Below, piece after piece: positions 17,746 through 27,362 of a DNA stretch of 64,000 bases (position 1 is its first letter; each line of letters starts with the position of its first letter). The notes below the pieces were generated by a model. It saw only the letters and a list, made by a program, of their open reading frames with translations. It had not been told where the DNA came from and did not search any database. The DNA is taken from NCBI RefSeq assembly GCF_014652855.1, contig NZ_BMZP01000013.1, positions 59,844 to 123,843 of the forward strand. The letters run 5' to 3'. This DNA is from Novosphingobium pokkalii (GTDB lineage: Bacteria > Pseudomonadota > Alphaproteobacteria > Sphingomonadales > Sphingomonadaceae). Made by a program: the position numbers and the translations under genes.

Positions 17746-18066
17746 TCAGGCCGGCGGGTTCCAGATGATCACCTTCTTCGAAGGATCGTCGCCGGGGGCA
17801 TTGGCGATGTTGCCGTAGATCGTGCCGAATTCCGGTGCGGACAGGGAGACCGAGATATATTCGGCGCCGGTGTTCTGCGAGAACCGCTTCCAGCCGCCGC
17901 CGAGATCGAAGCCGTTCTTGCGGCTGATGATGCGGTAGTCGGGCTCGGTGTCCTTGGATTTGCGCGTGTTGGGGATGATCGCGATCGGCGCCGAGACGGT
18001 CAGCGTCGCGAGCGTGCCTTCGAAGCTGTCGTCGGCCTTGACGGTGAGGTTGGCGATGGTGGCCAT
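17746..18066 (-). CDS. DUF736 family protein (copy 3)
   Basis: A 106-residue protein with the DUF736 features NLTVKADDSFEGTLATLTVS, then DYRIISRKNGFDLGGGWKR and YISVSLSAPEFGTIYGNI. The ATG at 18066 has AGGAG at 9 nt; the ATG at 18072 is too close to it, so the shorter form is preferred. Sequence differs clearly from the other two copies, so these are old paralogues rather than recent duplicates. Function unknown. Confidence 0.88.
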   Translation of the reverse strand: MATIANLTVKADDSFEGTLATLTVSAPIAIIPNTRKSKDTEPDYRIISRKNGFDLGGGWKRFSQNTGAEYISVSLSAPEFGTIYGNIANAPGDDPSKKVIIWNPPA

Positions 18067-18563
18067 GGTCATAAACTCCTGATCTGGTGCGCGGGGACCA
18101 TCCCCGGTGACGCCACTCGAAAGGGCTGCCCGCCGTCGTCACCGAGCGCGGCGCGCGAGGGCGAACCCCGCACGGGGTTGACGGCACTAGGCGGTCACGC
18201 CCTGCAGGAAGGCGACAACCAGGGGGTGGTCTTGCGCTCCAGCAGGACCGCAAACCAGGCAGGCCTCCGCCTCTCGCACGTTGCCGCAAGAAAGCCGGTT
18301 GAGACGGGCACGAGCGTGCGAGAAACCGCCGCTCCCCTCGCTCCCCTCCCAGCGCAAGCCAAGTGCTCCGGCTCCCTTGCCGCCGGTTCGTCCCCAGCGA
18401 GAACCGAATGGCGGCTCATGGCCAGAATGGAGCATGATCCAGGCATCGTGACCCCCGCGCCCGCAAAGCGCGCCTGCTGCGATCACGATCGCCCGGTATC
18501 GCGTTGCCTGCATCCGATCCTGCCGGTGCAGCACCCCATTTCCATCATCAACGAGACCCGTCC
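18067..18563. other. 497-nt gap, no gene seen
   Basis: This is the divergent region between DUF736 copy 3 (minus) and the methyltransferase (plus). Open frames exist on both strands but show no domains, no ribosome binding sites and a biased Gly/Arg composition. Promoters of both neighbours should lie here. Confidence 0.45.
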
Positions 18564-19424
18564 ATGACCAGCCTTGTATCAACCATCGCCTGTCGCCACG
18601 GCCTGTTCCACATTCTCGATGCCGACGACACGATCGGCGTCAGCATGCGGGCTTATGGGGAATGGTCGGAAAGCGAAGTCCGTCTCTACGAACTGCTGCT
18701 GCAGCCAGGCGCCGTGGTCGTCGAAGCCGGCGCCAACATCGGCACGCACACGATCGCTCTGTCGCGCATCGTCGGCGCTTCCGGCAGGGTCCACGCCTTC
18801 GAGCCATTGGGCATCAATCACCGGCTGCTCTGCGCAAACCTGCTTGCGAACGACGTGTTCAATGTCCGAACCTATCAGGCCGCATTGGGTCGGGAACTGG
18901 CGTTTGCCGCGTTCCCCGATGTCGAAGGCGACCGAAGCGCCAACTACGGCGCCTTGGGCTTCTATGCTTCAACTGATCTGCCCAAGCTGCCGTGCCCGCT
19001 CATGACAGTCGATGCGCTTGGGCTGGAACGCCTCGATTTCGTCAAGATCGACGTCGAGGGCCACGAGCGCGAGATCGTGATTGGCGCCATGGAAACGGTG
19101 CGGCGATGCCGGCCGGTCGTCTATCTCGAAACGCTCAATCATCACTCCGCGACCCTTGCGCCCGATGGTCACACGCGTTGGTCGATCGATCAGCTCAAGC
19201 CCGAGGGCTACCGCTTCTGGCATCTGATCACCCCGCTCTACAACGCGCAGAACTGGCGCGCGAACGAGCATAATGCGTTCCCCGGGAAATGGTCGTTCGA
19301 CCTGGTGTGCATTCCTGAGGAGATGGGCCGGCTCGAGGGCCTGCCCGATGCTGAAACCGATCGCATGCACTGTGACGACCCGGACCAGTGGCGTTCCGTC
19401 CGGTTCGTCCGAAATCATGACTAG
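18564..19424 (+). CDS. FkbM-family SAM-dependent methyltransferase
   Basis: A 286-residue methyltransferase. The SAM-binding motif I is VVVEAGANIGTHTIAL (about residues 52-67), followed by VHAFEPLGINHRLLCAN, and the FkbM signature LDFVKIDVEGHEREIVIGA is present. FkbM enzymes usually O-methylate sugars, polyketides or lipids; the substrate here is unknown. It is a single cargo-like gene on the plus strand between minus-strand maintenance genes, with its ATG at 18564 preceded by a weak GAGACCC site. Confidence 0.9.
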   Translation: MTSLVSTIACRHGLFHILDADDTIGVSMRAYGEWSESEVRLYELLLQPGAVVVEAGANIGTHTIALSRIVGASGRVHAFEPLGINHRLLCANLLANDVFNVRTYQAALGRELAFAAFPDVEGDRSANYGALGFYASTDLPKLPCPLMTVDALGLERLDFVKIDVEGHEREIVIGAMETVRRCRPVVYLETLNHHSATLAPDGHTRWSIDQLKPEGYRFWHLITPLYNAQNWRANEHNAFPGKWSFDLVCIPEEMGRLEGLPDAETDRMHCDDPDQWRSVRFVRNHD

Positions 19425-19482
19425 GCCGTTCCGGACTGACCTGAACAGAGCCGCCATGGGACCGGATGACCTGAACCGAGAC

Positions 19483-19504
19483 AGAGGCGGCATTAGCCGC
19501 CTCT
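19483..19504 (-). terminator. hairpin at the end of the DUF2493 gene
   Basis: AGAGGCGGC (19483-19491) and GCCGCCTCT (19496-19504) form a 9-bp perfect stem with a 4-nt loop. The stem includes the last codons and the stop of the minus-strand DUF2493 gene. No T-run, so it is a weak terminator candidate between two convergent genes. Just to the right of 19424 there are also two imperfect copies of a 19-20-mer (19431-19450 and 19462-19480). Confidence 0.45.
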
Positions 19505-20431
19505 CGCGCGGAAGTCCCAGACGCGAATGCCCATCTTGCGGGCCTTGTCGGCGAGGTTGTCCTGGATGCCGGTTCCAGGAAAGACGATCACGCCGCGCGG
19601 GCAGGTATCCAGCATGGCGTCGTTGCGCTTGAACGGCGCTGCCTTCCTGTGGCGCTCCCAGTCCGGCTGAAAGGCGACCTGGGGAACGTTGCGATCGCGT
19701 GCCCAGCAGGCCGCGATGCGCTCGGCACCGGTCGCGGTACCGCCGTGCATCAAGATCATGTCGGCTATGTTCTCGCGAACCTTGTCGAGGACAGCGTAGA
19801 TCCGTTCGTGGTTGTTGAAGTCTGCTCCGCCTGTGAAGGCGATACGGACGCCATCGGGGTTATGGACACGGGCGTCCTGGTAGCGGCGCTTGTCGGCAAA
19901 CTTGCGGCTGTCGAGAACGGCCGCCGTGAGCTGCTTGCGATTGACCATGGGACCTGAGCGCGGCAGCCAGGGCTTGCGCAGATGGATGCGGAACTGCTCG
20001 GCGGCGGCGTCGCGAAAGAATTCCATCGTATCGCGGCGTTCGATCATCGTGATGCCTTCGGCAATCATCCGCTCGAGCTCGACGGACTTGACTTCGCTGC
20101 CGTCCTGTTCGCGCTGCAAGCGCTTCTGGGCCTGTTCGTTATCGTCGAGTTCGCGCTCGATCCGCTCGCCGGCGCGCTGGAAGACGTTGACGATGCCCCA
20201 GAGCAGATCCTCAAGGTCAGGCTGGATCCGGGTCTCGTCGAGCGCTGCAACCAGCCCGTCGAAGATATCGGCCACGGCTCCTGCCGCCAGGCGTTCATCG
20301 GGAAGCGGACGCTGATCGGGTTCGTCTTCGAAGGGCCGGTAGCCGTAGAGTTGCATTTCCTGAAGCAGATAGGCGGTCGAGCCTGGCTGGCTGTCCTGGC
20401 TGTTGCCTGGGGGATCGAAGGAGCTGGTCAT
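19493..20431 (-). CDS. DUF2493 / SLOG-like protein
   Basis: A 312-residue protein. The N-terminal 180 residues are mostly helical and acidic (LQEMQLYGYRPFEDEPDQRP, then a coiled-coil-like stretch around ERIERELDDNEQAQKRLQRE). The C-terminal domain is the nucleotide-binding SLOG-type fold of DUF2493: VRIAFTGGADFNNHERIYAV, MILMHGGTATGAERIAACWA and GVIVFPGTGIQDNLADKAR. SLOG domains bind nucleotides or derivatives; the role in these elements is unknown. The start at 20431 follows AAAGG. It is a standard member of the maintenance module. Confidence 0.88.
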   Translation of the reverse strand: MTSSFDPPGNSQDSQPGSTAYLLQEMQLYGYRPFEDEPDQRPLPDERLAAGAVADIFDGLVAALDETRIQPDLEDLLWGIVNVFQRAGERIERELDDNEQAQKRLQREQDGSEVKSVELERMIAEGITMIERRDTMEFFRDAAAEQFRIHLRKPWLPRSGPMVNRKQLTAAVLDSRKFADKRRYQDARVHNPDGVRIAFTGGADFNNHERIYAVLDKVRENIADMILMHGGTATGAERIAACWARDRNVPQVAFQPDWERHRKAAPFKRNDAMLDTCPRGVIVFPGTGIQDNLADKARKMGIRVWDFRARGG

Positions 20432-20714
20432 GGGATGCCTTTCGCCGGTTAAGCCGCGCCGCTCGCGGCCTTCGTGGCGACGTCTCTTGCGGTTGGCACA
20501 TGGAAGCCACACCGCGCTTTGGCGCGGCCGCAGCAAAGCGAAGGACGCGAAGGCGCCGCCATTTTGCTTCGCGCTGCAAAGGTCCGGAACGGACCGGCGG
20601 AAAATGGTGGCCGCCGCAGCGTTGTGGCTGCCAAGTGCCTGCCGCAGTCGCCCCACGAGAAGGCCGGGCGCGGCAATGCCGCTGGCTTGCCCGACCTGCC
20701 CTTCCCCTCCCGGC

Positions 20715-21800
20715 TCAAGTCCTGGTCATGCCGCTCGTGACGACTTGGGGTTCCAGGAAGCGCCGGGCGTCCTCTGCCCGCAGTTGACCCGCGAGTGCCG
20801 ACTTCAGCTTCGTTGCACCCCACCGGACAAGGTCACTGTTGAAGTCATCCAGGCACGGATGAAGCGCGACCACTTCGATCCCTGCCTCGTGGCCCCGCGC
20901 TGTGAGCCGCTCAAGCGCTCGTCGCCCTGCGGCATCGGCGTCACACGAAACGTACAGCCGCCGCAGTGCCGGGGGAAACAGCAGCGCAGCGAGATGCGTT
21001 GACGAAAGCGCGGCGATCATGGACATTTCAGGGAGCACTTCGCGCAACGACAGCGTGGTTTCGATCCCCTCGCCGACCGCCATCACGGCATCGGCTTGAC
21101 CGAAGCGAATGCCATTACCGAGCAGCATTCCCATAGCGCGGCGCGGTGTCTCGACCGGCGCCTTGCCCTCGCCGGAACGGGCAAGCCAGGTCCGCTGGAC
21201 GCCGGAGACGGAGCCGGCAAGATCGGTGACGGCTGCGACCAACGCCGGCAATGTGCGGTCCGTCCCGGCGCGGTCGAGGCCGGTGGGACGATAATAACAG
21301 CCAGGATGATAGCGCAGGTCCGCCAAGGCACGCGCCGAATGCAGCCCGCGTGCTCGCAGATAGACCGTCGCCGGGTCTGACGAGAACGGCTGGCATGCGT
21401 CCCACAGCCGTCGCGCTCGCTCCGCAGAGGGCGCTTTCGCTGCAATTGCACGCGGCCGGTGCGATCGCGGCTGCAGTTGAGGCGGGCCTATGTCTGGCAA
21501 GCTGAGGAAGCGCCTGGCTTCCTGAAGCGTGTCACGCAAACGCTGGTGCCCGCACGAGAGCGCAATGAGGTCCAGGAGATCGCCATGATCCCCGCTTTGC
21601 GCATCGGTCCATTTGCCTGCCGCGCCGCGCCCTTCGGCGCTTGCAACAAGGCGAACGTAAAGACTGCGCCCCGGTGTGTTCCGGGCATCTCCTACCAGCC
21701 AATAGTGCCCTTCGCGCCTGCCGTTCGAGAGATAGCGGCGGCAGACAATCTCGGCATTGTCTGCAAGCCGCCGGGCGAGTTCTCCTGCCGTCGCTGGCAT
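20715..21800 (-). CDS. Toprim-domain primase-like protein
   Basis: A 361-residue protein with an N-terminal DNA-primase-like region (HYWLVGDARNTPGRSLYVRL, GKWTDAQSGDHGDLLDLI) and a C-terminal Toprim domain, in which the acidic catalytic glutamate lies in VMAVGEGIETTLSL and the DxD-type motif is LYVSCDADAAGRRAL. Such proteins in conjugative elements may prime or support second-strand synthesis after transfer (inference). The gene starts 10 nt after the stop of the large methylase-helicase gene, so the two are cotranscribed. Confidence 0.9.
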   Translation of the reverse strand: MPATAGELARRLADNAEIVCRRYLSNGRREGHYWLVGDARNTPGRSLYVRLVASAEGRGAAGKWTDAQSGDHGDLLDLIALSCGHQRLRDTLQEARRFLSLPDIGPPQLQPRSHRPRAIAAKAPSAERARRLWDACQPFSSDPATVYLRARGLHSARALADLRYHPGCYYRPTGLDRAGTDRTLPALVAAVTDLAGSVSGVQRTWLARSGEGKAPVETPRRAMGMLLGNGIRFGQADAVMAVGEGIETTLSLREVLPEMSMIAALSSTHLAALLFPPALRRLYVSCDADAAGRRALERLTARGHEAGIEVVALHPCLDDFNSDLVRWGATKLKSALAGQLRAEDARRFLEPQVVTSGMTRT

Positions 21801-21809
21801 CGCCCTGGC

Positions 21810-24800
21810 CTACGCCGCCTTGCGCGCCGAGATCTGCTCGAGCGGATATCGCTCGAGCAGCGCCGCCAGTACGGCCTCCCCGCTCGGGCCGGTCGGCACG
21901 AACAGGCGCAGTTTCCACGACACGATCTCGGAGAGGAGCCCGAAGGCCTTGAGGCGCTCGACGGCGAGGTCGCTGAAGCCGGCAAGTTCTATTCGCCAAT
22001 CACCCATTGACCGCACGCGGTACAGCCTTTGGCCCTCGGCCAGGTGCAGCGTGGCCTCGCCCGACAGGAGAAGCTCCATTGCCTCGGCCGGCGTAAGTGC
22101 AGGCCCTCCAGGGCTGTCAGCGAACCTTGCTGCCCATGCTGGCGAGACACGCCGGCCGATAATCCGTTCGCCCTGATCGGTCTGCAGCCGAAACACCCGG
22201 GTCGACTCGTCCGGAAGTTGCTTCCAGATGGGCAGATGCAGACCTGCCACCATATAGAGGGACGAGGTTTCGAACGCGGGAAGAGCGGCGCATTCCTTAC
22301 CCCAGGCGGCAATAAACGCCTCGCGGGCAGCAGGCTCCCAACCGCTCGCCGGGATTGCATCGGCCAACATCGTGGCGTCGCCAACCGGCCAGACCAGTCG
22401 CGCACGGGCGCTGGTCCGGCCTTCCTCATCCATCACGCTGCGGGCACGGCGCTGAAGCGCTGCGCGGCCGGTTTGCGCGTGGATTAACATGCGCGCGCGA
22501 TTGTCATCGACGAGCGCCAGGGCCTCCTCGATGGCCAACGGGCATATCCGGTCCTTCCGCGCGATGGTCAGAAGCTGCGTTTCAGCGCCGGTACCGGGGT
22601 GCGTATAGATTGTCTTCCTGCCGGTGACGGTGAAGCTCTCGGCGACCAGCGTCTCAAGCCCGAGCTCATATGTGCCACTGGCGACAGCTCCTTCAATGCG
22701 GGTCAGGAGCAGGCCTTCGAATGCGTCGAACAGTATCTCCTGCATGCCAAGGGAAAGCGCCAGCATGCGGTTGAGGAATGTCGCTATTCCAGGCAGTTCG
22801 TCGCGCAAGCTTCCATCGTCGTTGAGCAGGACGAGGCCGGTCGCCTGCTCGAAGACGCCAAGGGAGCATCCTTCGATCCTGCCGTTGACGACCAGGCGAT
22901 AAAGACTGCGCAGGGCATCGCGGGCATAAGCCGACTCCAGATTGTCCGAAGCGCGGAACATGTTCTGCCCGCCGGTCTGGCGCTGACCTCGCGTAATCGC
23001 GCCCAAGGTGTCGAGGCGCCGGGCGATGGTCGAGATGAAGCGCTTCTGCGCCTTGACGTCCGTCGATACCGGTCGAAACCGGGGCGGGTGCTTCTGATTG
23101 GTCCGGTTGGTTCTACCAAAGCCCTGGATGGCGGCGTCCGCTTTCCACCCCGGTTCAAGCAGATAGTGAATGCGTCGCCGCTGATTGCGCGCGCCGAGAT
23201 CGGCATGGTAGCTGCGTCCCGTGCCGCCAGCCTCGCTGAAGACGAGAATGCGCTTGGCATCATCCATGAAGGCATGCGTTTCCGCAATATTGGCCGAGGC
23301 TGGACGGCTCTCGACCGCAAAGCGCTGGCTGCCATCCTCGCGTTGCCTGGGAACGATCCGACGCGAACGGCCCGTGACTTCGGCTACGGCATCCGGCCCG
23401 AAATGCTGCACGATCTGGTCGAGCGCTCCCGGAACCGGAGGCAGGGCCGCCAGGCGCTCGATCATGGCATCGCGCCGTCGCACCGCCTCCCGATTGACGA
23501 CCGGATTGCCGGTCTCGTCGCGAACCGGCCGCGATGCCAGGTTGCCTTCGCTATCGGTGAAGGGCTCGAACAGTTGCACCGGAAAGCCATGCTGCAGGTA
23601 GTCGAGGACATATTCGCGCGGCGTAATGTCGATGCTGACGTCGTGCCATTCGTCGGTCGGGACGTCGGCAAGCCTGCGCTCCTGCAACGCTTCGCCCGTG
23701 GACACGATCTGCACGACCGCCGCATGACCGACTTCGAGGTCGCGCTCGATGCTGGCGAGGACACTTGGCGTCTGCATGGCCGTGATCAGGTGGTTGAAGA
23801 AGCGCTGCTTGGCCTGTTCGAATGCCGACCGCGCGGCAGACTTGGCCTGGGCATTGAGGGTACCGTGCGCGGCGCTGGTGATCCCGGAGGCTTCCATCGC
23901 CGCGTCAAGGTTGTTGTGGATGATCTGGAACGCCCCTGCATAGGCATCATAGATGCGGCGCTGCTCATCCGTGAGCGCGTGTTCGAGCATCTCGTACTCA
24001 ACGCCGTCGAACGACAGGGATCGCGCGGTGTAAAGCCCCAGCGCCTTGAGGTCGCGCGCCAGCACTTCCATTGCGGCCACGCCGCCATTCTCGATTGCCG
24101 AGACGAATTCGCTGCGGGTCGCGAAGGGGAAATCACCCGAGGCCCAAAGCCCGAGCCGCTGTGCATAAGCGAGGTTTTGCACGGTGGTGGCGCCGGTCGC
24201 CGACACATAGACGATCCGTGCGTGCGGCAGGGCGTGTTGTAGCCTGAGGCCGGCGCGCCCTTGTTGTGATGGAGCAACCTCTCCACGCTCGCCTTTCCCA
24301 CCAGCGGCATTGGCCATGGCGTGGGCTTCATCGAAGATGATGACGCCATCGAAATCCGCGCCGAGCCAGTCCACGATCTGTTCGACGCGAGACTTCTTGC
24401 CACCGCGTTCGCACGAGCGCAGCGTGGCATAGGTCGCAAAGAGGATCGCTTCGTCGACCGGAATGGATTTGCCCTGACGGAAGCGCGACAGTGGCGTTAC
24501 GTAGAGACGCTCCTGTCCAAGCGCTGCCCAGTCGCGCTGCGCGTCCTCGAGCAAGCGCTCGGACACGGACAGCCACACCGCCTTGCGGCGTCCCTTTAGC
24601 CAGTTGTCGAGAATGATGCCCGCGACCTGACGGCCTTTGCCAGTCCCGGTCCCGTCGCCAAGAAACCACCCACGCCGGAAGCGGACAGCGGCCACGCAAT
24701 CCTCAGGCGCCGCCGTCAGTTGGTCCCACGTTTTATCGACATTCCAAGCACCTGCCAGATATCCTTCATGCGCTTCGCCGGCGTAGATGACCGACTCAAG

Positions 24801-26177
24801 CTGCGCTTCGGACAAGACGCCCTCATGGACCAATGCCGCTGGCAGATTGGGGCGGTAACGCGGCTTGGGTGGTGCGACCGATGCCATCGCGGCGGATTGC
24901 ACCAGCGGCGTCGGATGCGCTCTGGCGCCAGTGATCTTCACCGATTGCGGCGTGTAGGGCTCGTACAACGCCTCGCCAAGACGGCCTTGTGGCGGCGTCC
25001 AATCCGTGACGACGTAGTCCAGTTCAGGCGATGGCGCCACCAAGACAGCCGGTTGGACGGGCACTGGTGGAACGGCAACCCTGCCGGGCGCCGCAGACAT
25101 GCGGATGGTGACGCCAGCAGTCGAGCCAGTCCCGCCCGAGCGTTTCGACGTGGAGGAAATCGGTGCGCGTGGCGGCACATGCTGGTGCACCCACTCGAGC
25201 AGGGTCGACGGATCGGACGCTGTGCCGATCGAGCAGGGAAAGCAGGTCGGGTCGCCAGCGGGCACCTTGTCAAAGACCGTCAGCCTTGTTTCGATCGTCG
25301 TGCCATGGCGCGCATAGACGTTGCCCGCGATGGCGGCGGTAAAGACCATCCTCGCCTCGGCATGAAGGCTCACAAACGCATCGCGCCAGGCCGGCCTCTC
25401 GGGCGAACACGATGCGCCGGTAATGGCCACGAGACGCCCACCGGTCTCGAGCCGGGCCAGCGCGGAACGGATGTGCCGAATGGCGGCATCCTTCATCGTC
25501 CGCCCGACGTGGGCGACGGCAGAGAACGGCGGGTTCATCAGAACGATCGAGGGACGCACCGACAGGGGAAGCCAGTCATCGATCGAGGCGGCGTCATGCG
25601 CTGTAACCCCCGCTTGCGGAAAGAGGCCCGTCAGCAACTGCGCACGAACCTCCGCAAGCTCATTGAGTACCAATGCGCGTGCGCTGCGCTCGGCGTGAAC
25701 GGCGAGCATTCCGGTCCCGGCCGATGGTTCGAGCACGACGTCGTCACGTTCGATGGCGGCGGCGCGGGCAGCGACCAGCGCAAGGCTCGGCGGCGTCGAG
25801 AACTGCTGGAGGGCCAGCCCGCTTTCGGATCGGCGGGTATGGGTGGGCAAGAGCCTCGCCACGCGCTCGACCAGCGCCAGCTGCTCGGCGGCCGGGCGTG
25901 ACTGCAGCACGGCCGCATATTTGCGCAGGAACAGCACCATGGCGCATTCGCAAGCATCATAGGCCGTCTTCCAGTCCCAATGACCCTGAGCATCTGTCCC
26001 ACCAAAGGTTCGGGTCAGCGCCGAGCGCAGATCGCGCGCGCCGAGCGAAATCCCGGCTTCAAGCTGCGGGAGCAGAAGGCCTGCCGCCTCAAGGCAGCCA
26101 TGGGCAGTCGCGACGTGGGAGCCGAGAGGCAAGGCGGGAACGCCGCACGTGGCGGCGTCGGCGAGCTGATCGGTCAA
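21810..26177 (-). CDS. methylase-helicase of the strawberry notch family
   Basis: A 1455-residue fusion. An N-terminal N6-adenine methylase-like domain has the SAM motif LEPSAGTGMLAVHA and the catalytic NPPF tetrad (about residue 213). It is followed by an SF2 helicase of the strawberry notch type with Walker A GDGTGTGKG (about 507), DEAH box (about 612), SATGATTVQ, and a second helicase half with GFGRTNRTNQ (about 1022). The protein may modify or remodel incoming element DNA to escape host restriction (inference). The start is a TTG at 26177 with GGAG 9 nt away; no better ATG preserves the N-terminus. Confidence 0.93.
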   Translation of the reverse strand: MTDQLADAATCGVPALPLGSHVATAHGCLEAAGLLLPQLEAGISLGARDLRSALTRTFGGTDAQGHWDWKTAYDACECAMVLFLRKYAAVLQSRPAAEQLALVERVARLLPTHTRRSESGLALQQFSTPPSLALVAARAAAIERDDVVLEPSAGTGMLAVHAERSARALVLNELAEVRAQLLTGLFPQAGVTAHDAASIDDWLPLSVRPSIVLMNPPFSAVAHVGRTMKDAAIRHIRSALARLETGGRLVAITGASCSPERPAWRDAFVSLHAEARMVFTAAIAGNVYARHGTTIETRLTVFDKVPAGDPTCFPCSIGTASDPSTLLEWVHQHVPPRAPISSTSKRSGGTGSTAGVTIRMSAAPGRVAVPPVPVQPAVLVAPSPELDYVVTDWTPPQGRLGEALYEPYTPQSVKITGARAHPTPLVQSAAMASVAPPKPRYRPNLPAALVHEGVLSEAQLESVIYAGEAHEGYLAGAWNVDKTWDQLTAAPEDCVAAVRFRRGWFLGDGTGTGKGRQVAGIILDNWLKGRRKAVWLSVSERLLEDAQRDWAALGQERLYVTPLSRFRQGKSIPVDEAILFATYATLRSCERGGKKSRVEQIVDWLGADFDGVIIFDEAHAMANAAGGKGERGEVAPSQQGRAGLRLQHALPHARIVYVSATGATTVQNLAYAQRLGLWASGDFPFATRSEFVSAIENGGVAAMEVLARDLKALGLYTARSLSFDGVEYEMLEHALTDEQRRIYDAYAGAFQIIHNNLDAAMEASGITSAAHGTLNAQAKSAARSAFEQAKQRFFNHLITAMQTPSVLASIERDLEVGHAAVVQIVSTGEALQERRLADVPTDEWHDVSIDITPREYVLDYLQHGFPVQLFEPFTDSEGNLASRPVRDETGNPVVNREAVRRRDAMIERLAALPPVPGALDQIVQHFGPDAVAEVTGRSRRIVPRQREDGSQRFAVESRPASANIAETHAFMDDAKRILVFSEAGGTGRSYHADLGARNQRRRIHYLLEPGWKADAAIQGFGRTNRTNQKHPPRFRPVSTDVKAQKRFISTIARRLDTLGAITRGQRQTGGQNMFRASDNLESAYARDALRSLYRLVVNGRIEGCSLGVFEQATGLVLLNDDGSLRDELPGIATFLNRMLALSLGMQEILFDAFEGLLLTRIEGAVASGTYELGLETLVAESFTVTGRKTIYTHPGTGAETQLLTIARKDRICPLAIEEALALVDDNRARMLIHAQTGRAALQRRARSVMDEEGRTSARARLVWPVGDATMLADAIPASGWEPAAREAFIAAWGKECAALPAFETSSLYMVAGLHLPIWKQLPDESTRVFRLQTDQGERIIGRRVSPAWAARFADSPGGPALTPAEAMELLLSGEATLHLAEGQRLYRVRSMGDWRIELAGFSDLAVERLKAFGLLSEIVSWKLRLFVPTGPSGEAVLAALLERYPLEQISARKAA

Positions 26178-26243
26178 GGCGAGAACTCCAGGAGAGCGCG
26201 GGAACTTGGAGCCCGCCGGACGCTCTCTCTGCCCCGGCCAGGC

Positions 26244-27176
26244 CTACCCCGGCCCTCGCCCCTCTCCTCTTCTGCGCCCCTGCTGTGATTTAGCGGGTCG
26301 CGCGCCACGCTGCGCAGGTTTGCCTCCCGCCTTACGGGCGGCCACATCAGCCGCGCCTGTGGCAGAATCGTCTGGCCAGGGCAGGTCGTTCGCCGCATCC
26401 ATGTGCAGGCGGAAGCCTTCGCCGCGCAGCGTCTCGATAAGGAACGGCGGCCGCAGATGCTTGCGGATGCTGCAAATGATCACGTGCAACTGCCGCTCCG
26501 AGGGCCAGTGGCTGCTCGTGCGTGCGGCGCTGGAGAGTGAGAGTCGCGATACCACCTTACCGAACTGCGCGAAGAGAACCGCGAGCACCTGGCGCCCCTG
26601 GCGTCCGATTGGACCCGGGCAAAGCCATTGCAGCTCGGCCACGGCAGCTGCGGCGCGTTCGGTCGCGAGCTCGGCCTCGGCTTGCTGGCTCGACGCCCAG
26701 CGCTGCCGGCGTATCAGCGCGGCAAGGCGAGCTGCTCCTTCCTGCGGGGAGAGGCCCAGGTGCAGCACGTCATCGGCGCCGCGGCGCAAGAGCAGCGCCC
26801 GATCATGTGGCGCGCTGTGGGACAGGAACGGAACGACGATCTTGTTCGCGAAAAGCTTTCTCGTATCGCGCAGGGCGCGCAACAGCTTCGCGCAATCGTC
26901 GCCACTGAGCACGAGGACAGCGAAGGCCTGGTCCGCCTGCGCCAGATAGCGCACTTCGCCCGCCCTGAACCGGTATTCCTCCCGGGACGGGATGCAGGTC
27001 TGCAGCCACTGTTCACGGGCAACCATTCCGCGATCGGGAAACTGCAGAACTCGAACAACGCCACAGAGCTGCTCGCTCGGCATCGAAGCCTCATCCAGCA
27101 ACTCGGGGCGTGCGTTGAAATGCTCTGCGATCTTGTGGAGGTCCCGAAGATGAACGGCGGTCATCGATACCGGCAT
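26244..27176 (-). CDS. atypical response regulator, winged-helix output
   Basis: A 310-residue regulator. Residues about 15-150 look like a receiver domain by their end (LFANKIVVPFLSHSAP, LLLRRGADDVLHLGLSPQE), but the strand that should carry the phospho-acceptor Asp reads AFAVLVLSGDD without it. Residues about 185-265 form an OmpR-type winged helix (FGKVVSRLSLS, QLHVIICSIRKHLRPP, IETLRGEGFRL). The tail is basic and disordered. The start at 27176 has AGGAAGG. It is likely a phosphorylation-independent regulator of the maintenance genes (inference). Confidence 0.75.
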   Translation of the reverse strand: MPVSMTAVHLRDLHKIAEHFNARPELLDEASMPSEQLCGVVRVLQFPDRGMVAREQWLQTCIPSREEYRFRAGEVRYLAQADQAFAVLVLSGDDCAKLLRALRDTRKLFANKIVVPFLSHSAPHDRALLLRRGADDVLHLGLSPQEGAARLAALIRRQRWASSQQAEAELATERAAAAVAELQWLCPGPIGRQGRQVLAVLFAQFGKVVSRLSLSSAARTSSHWPSERQLHVIICSIRKHLRPPFLIETLRGEGFRLHMDAANDLPWPDDSATGAADVAARKAGGKPAQRGARPAKSQQGRRRGEGRGPG

Positions 27177-27314
27177 CGTCGTCGGCCTTCCTGACTTTGC
27201 GATGGGAAGGACACGCAGGAAATCTGCGCGACACAAAGCGCCGGACGAGAAAAGCAAAAAGCTTCGCCTGCCCGGCTGGGGTGCGATTCTGCCAACCGGT
27301 GCCCTGGAAGAGCG

Positions 27315-27353
27315 AGGTCCTCTGTCCGCGCCATTGACACGGACAGAGGACCT
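27315..27353 (-). terminator. terminator after the DUF7007 gene
   Basis: A perfect 14-bp stem: AGGTCCTCTGTCCG (27315-27328), an 11-nt loop, and CGGACAGAGGACCT (27340-27353). It lies 10 nt beyond the stop of the minus-strand DUF7007 gene. There is only a short pyrimidine stretch after it. Confidence 0.7.
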
Positions 27354-27362
27354 TTACAGCGG

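Noticed and set aside
22599..24242. A 547-codon plus-strand open frame
   Set aside because: Antisense shadow of the methylase-helicase gene in GC-rich DNA; no domains or ribosome binding site.
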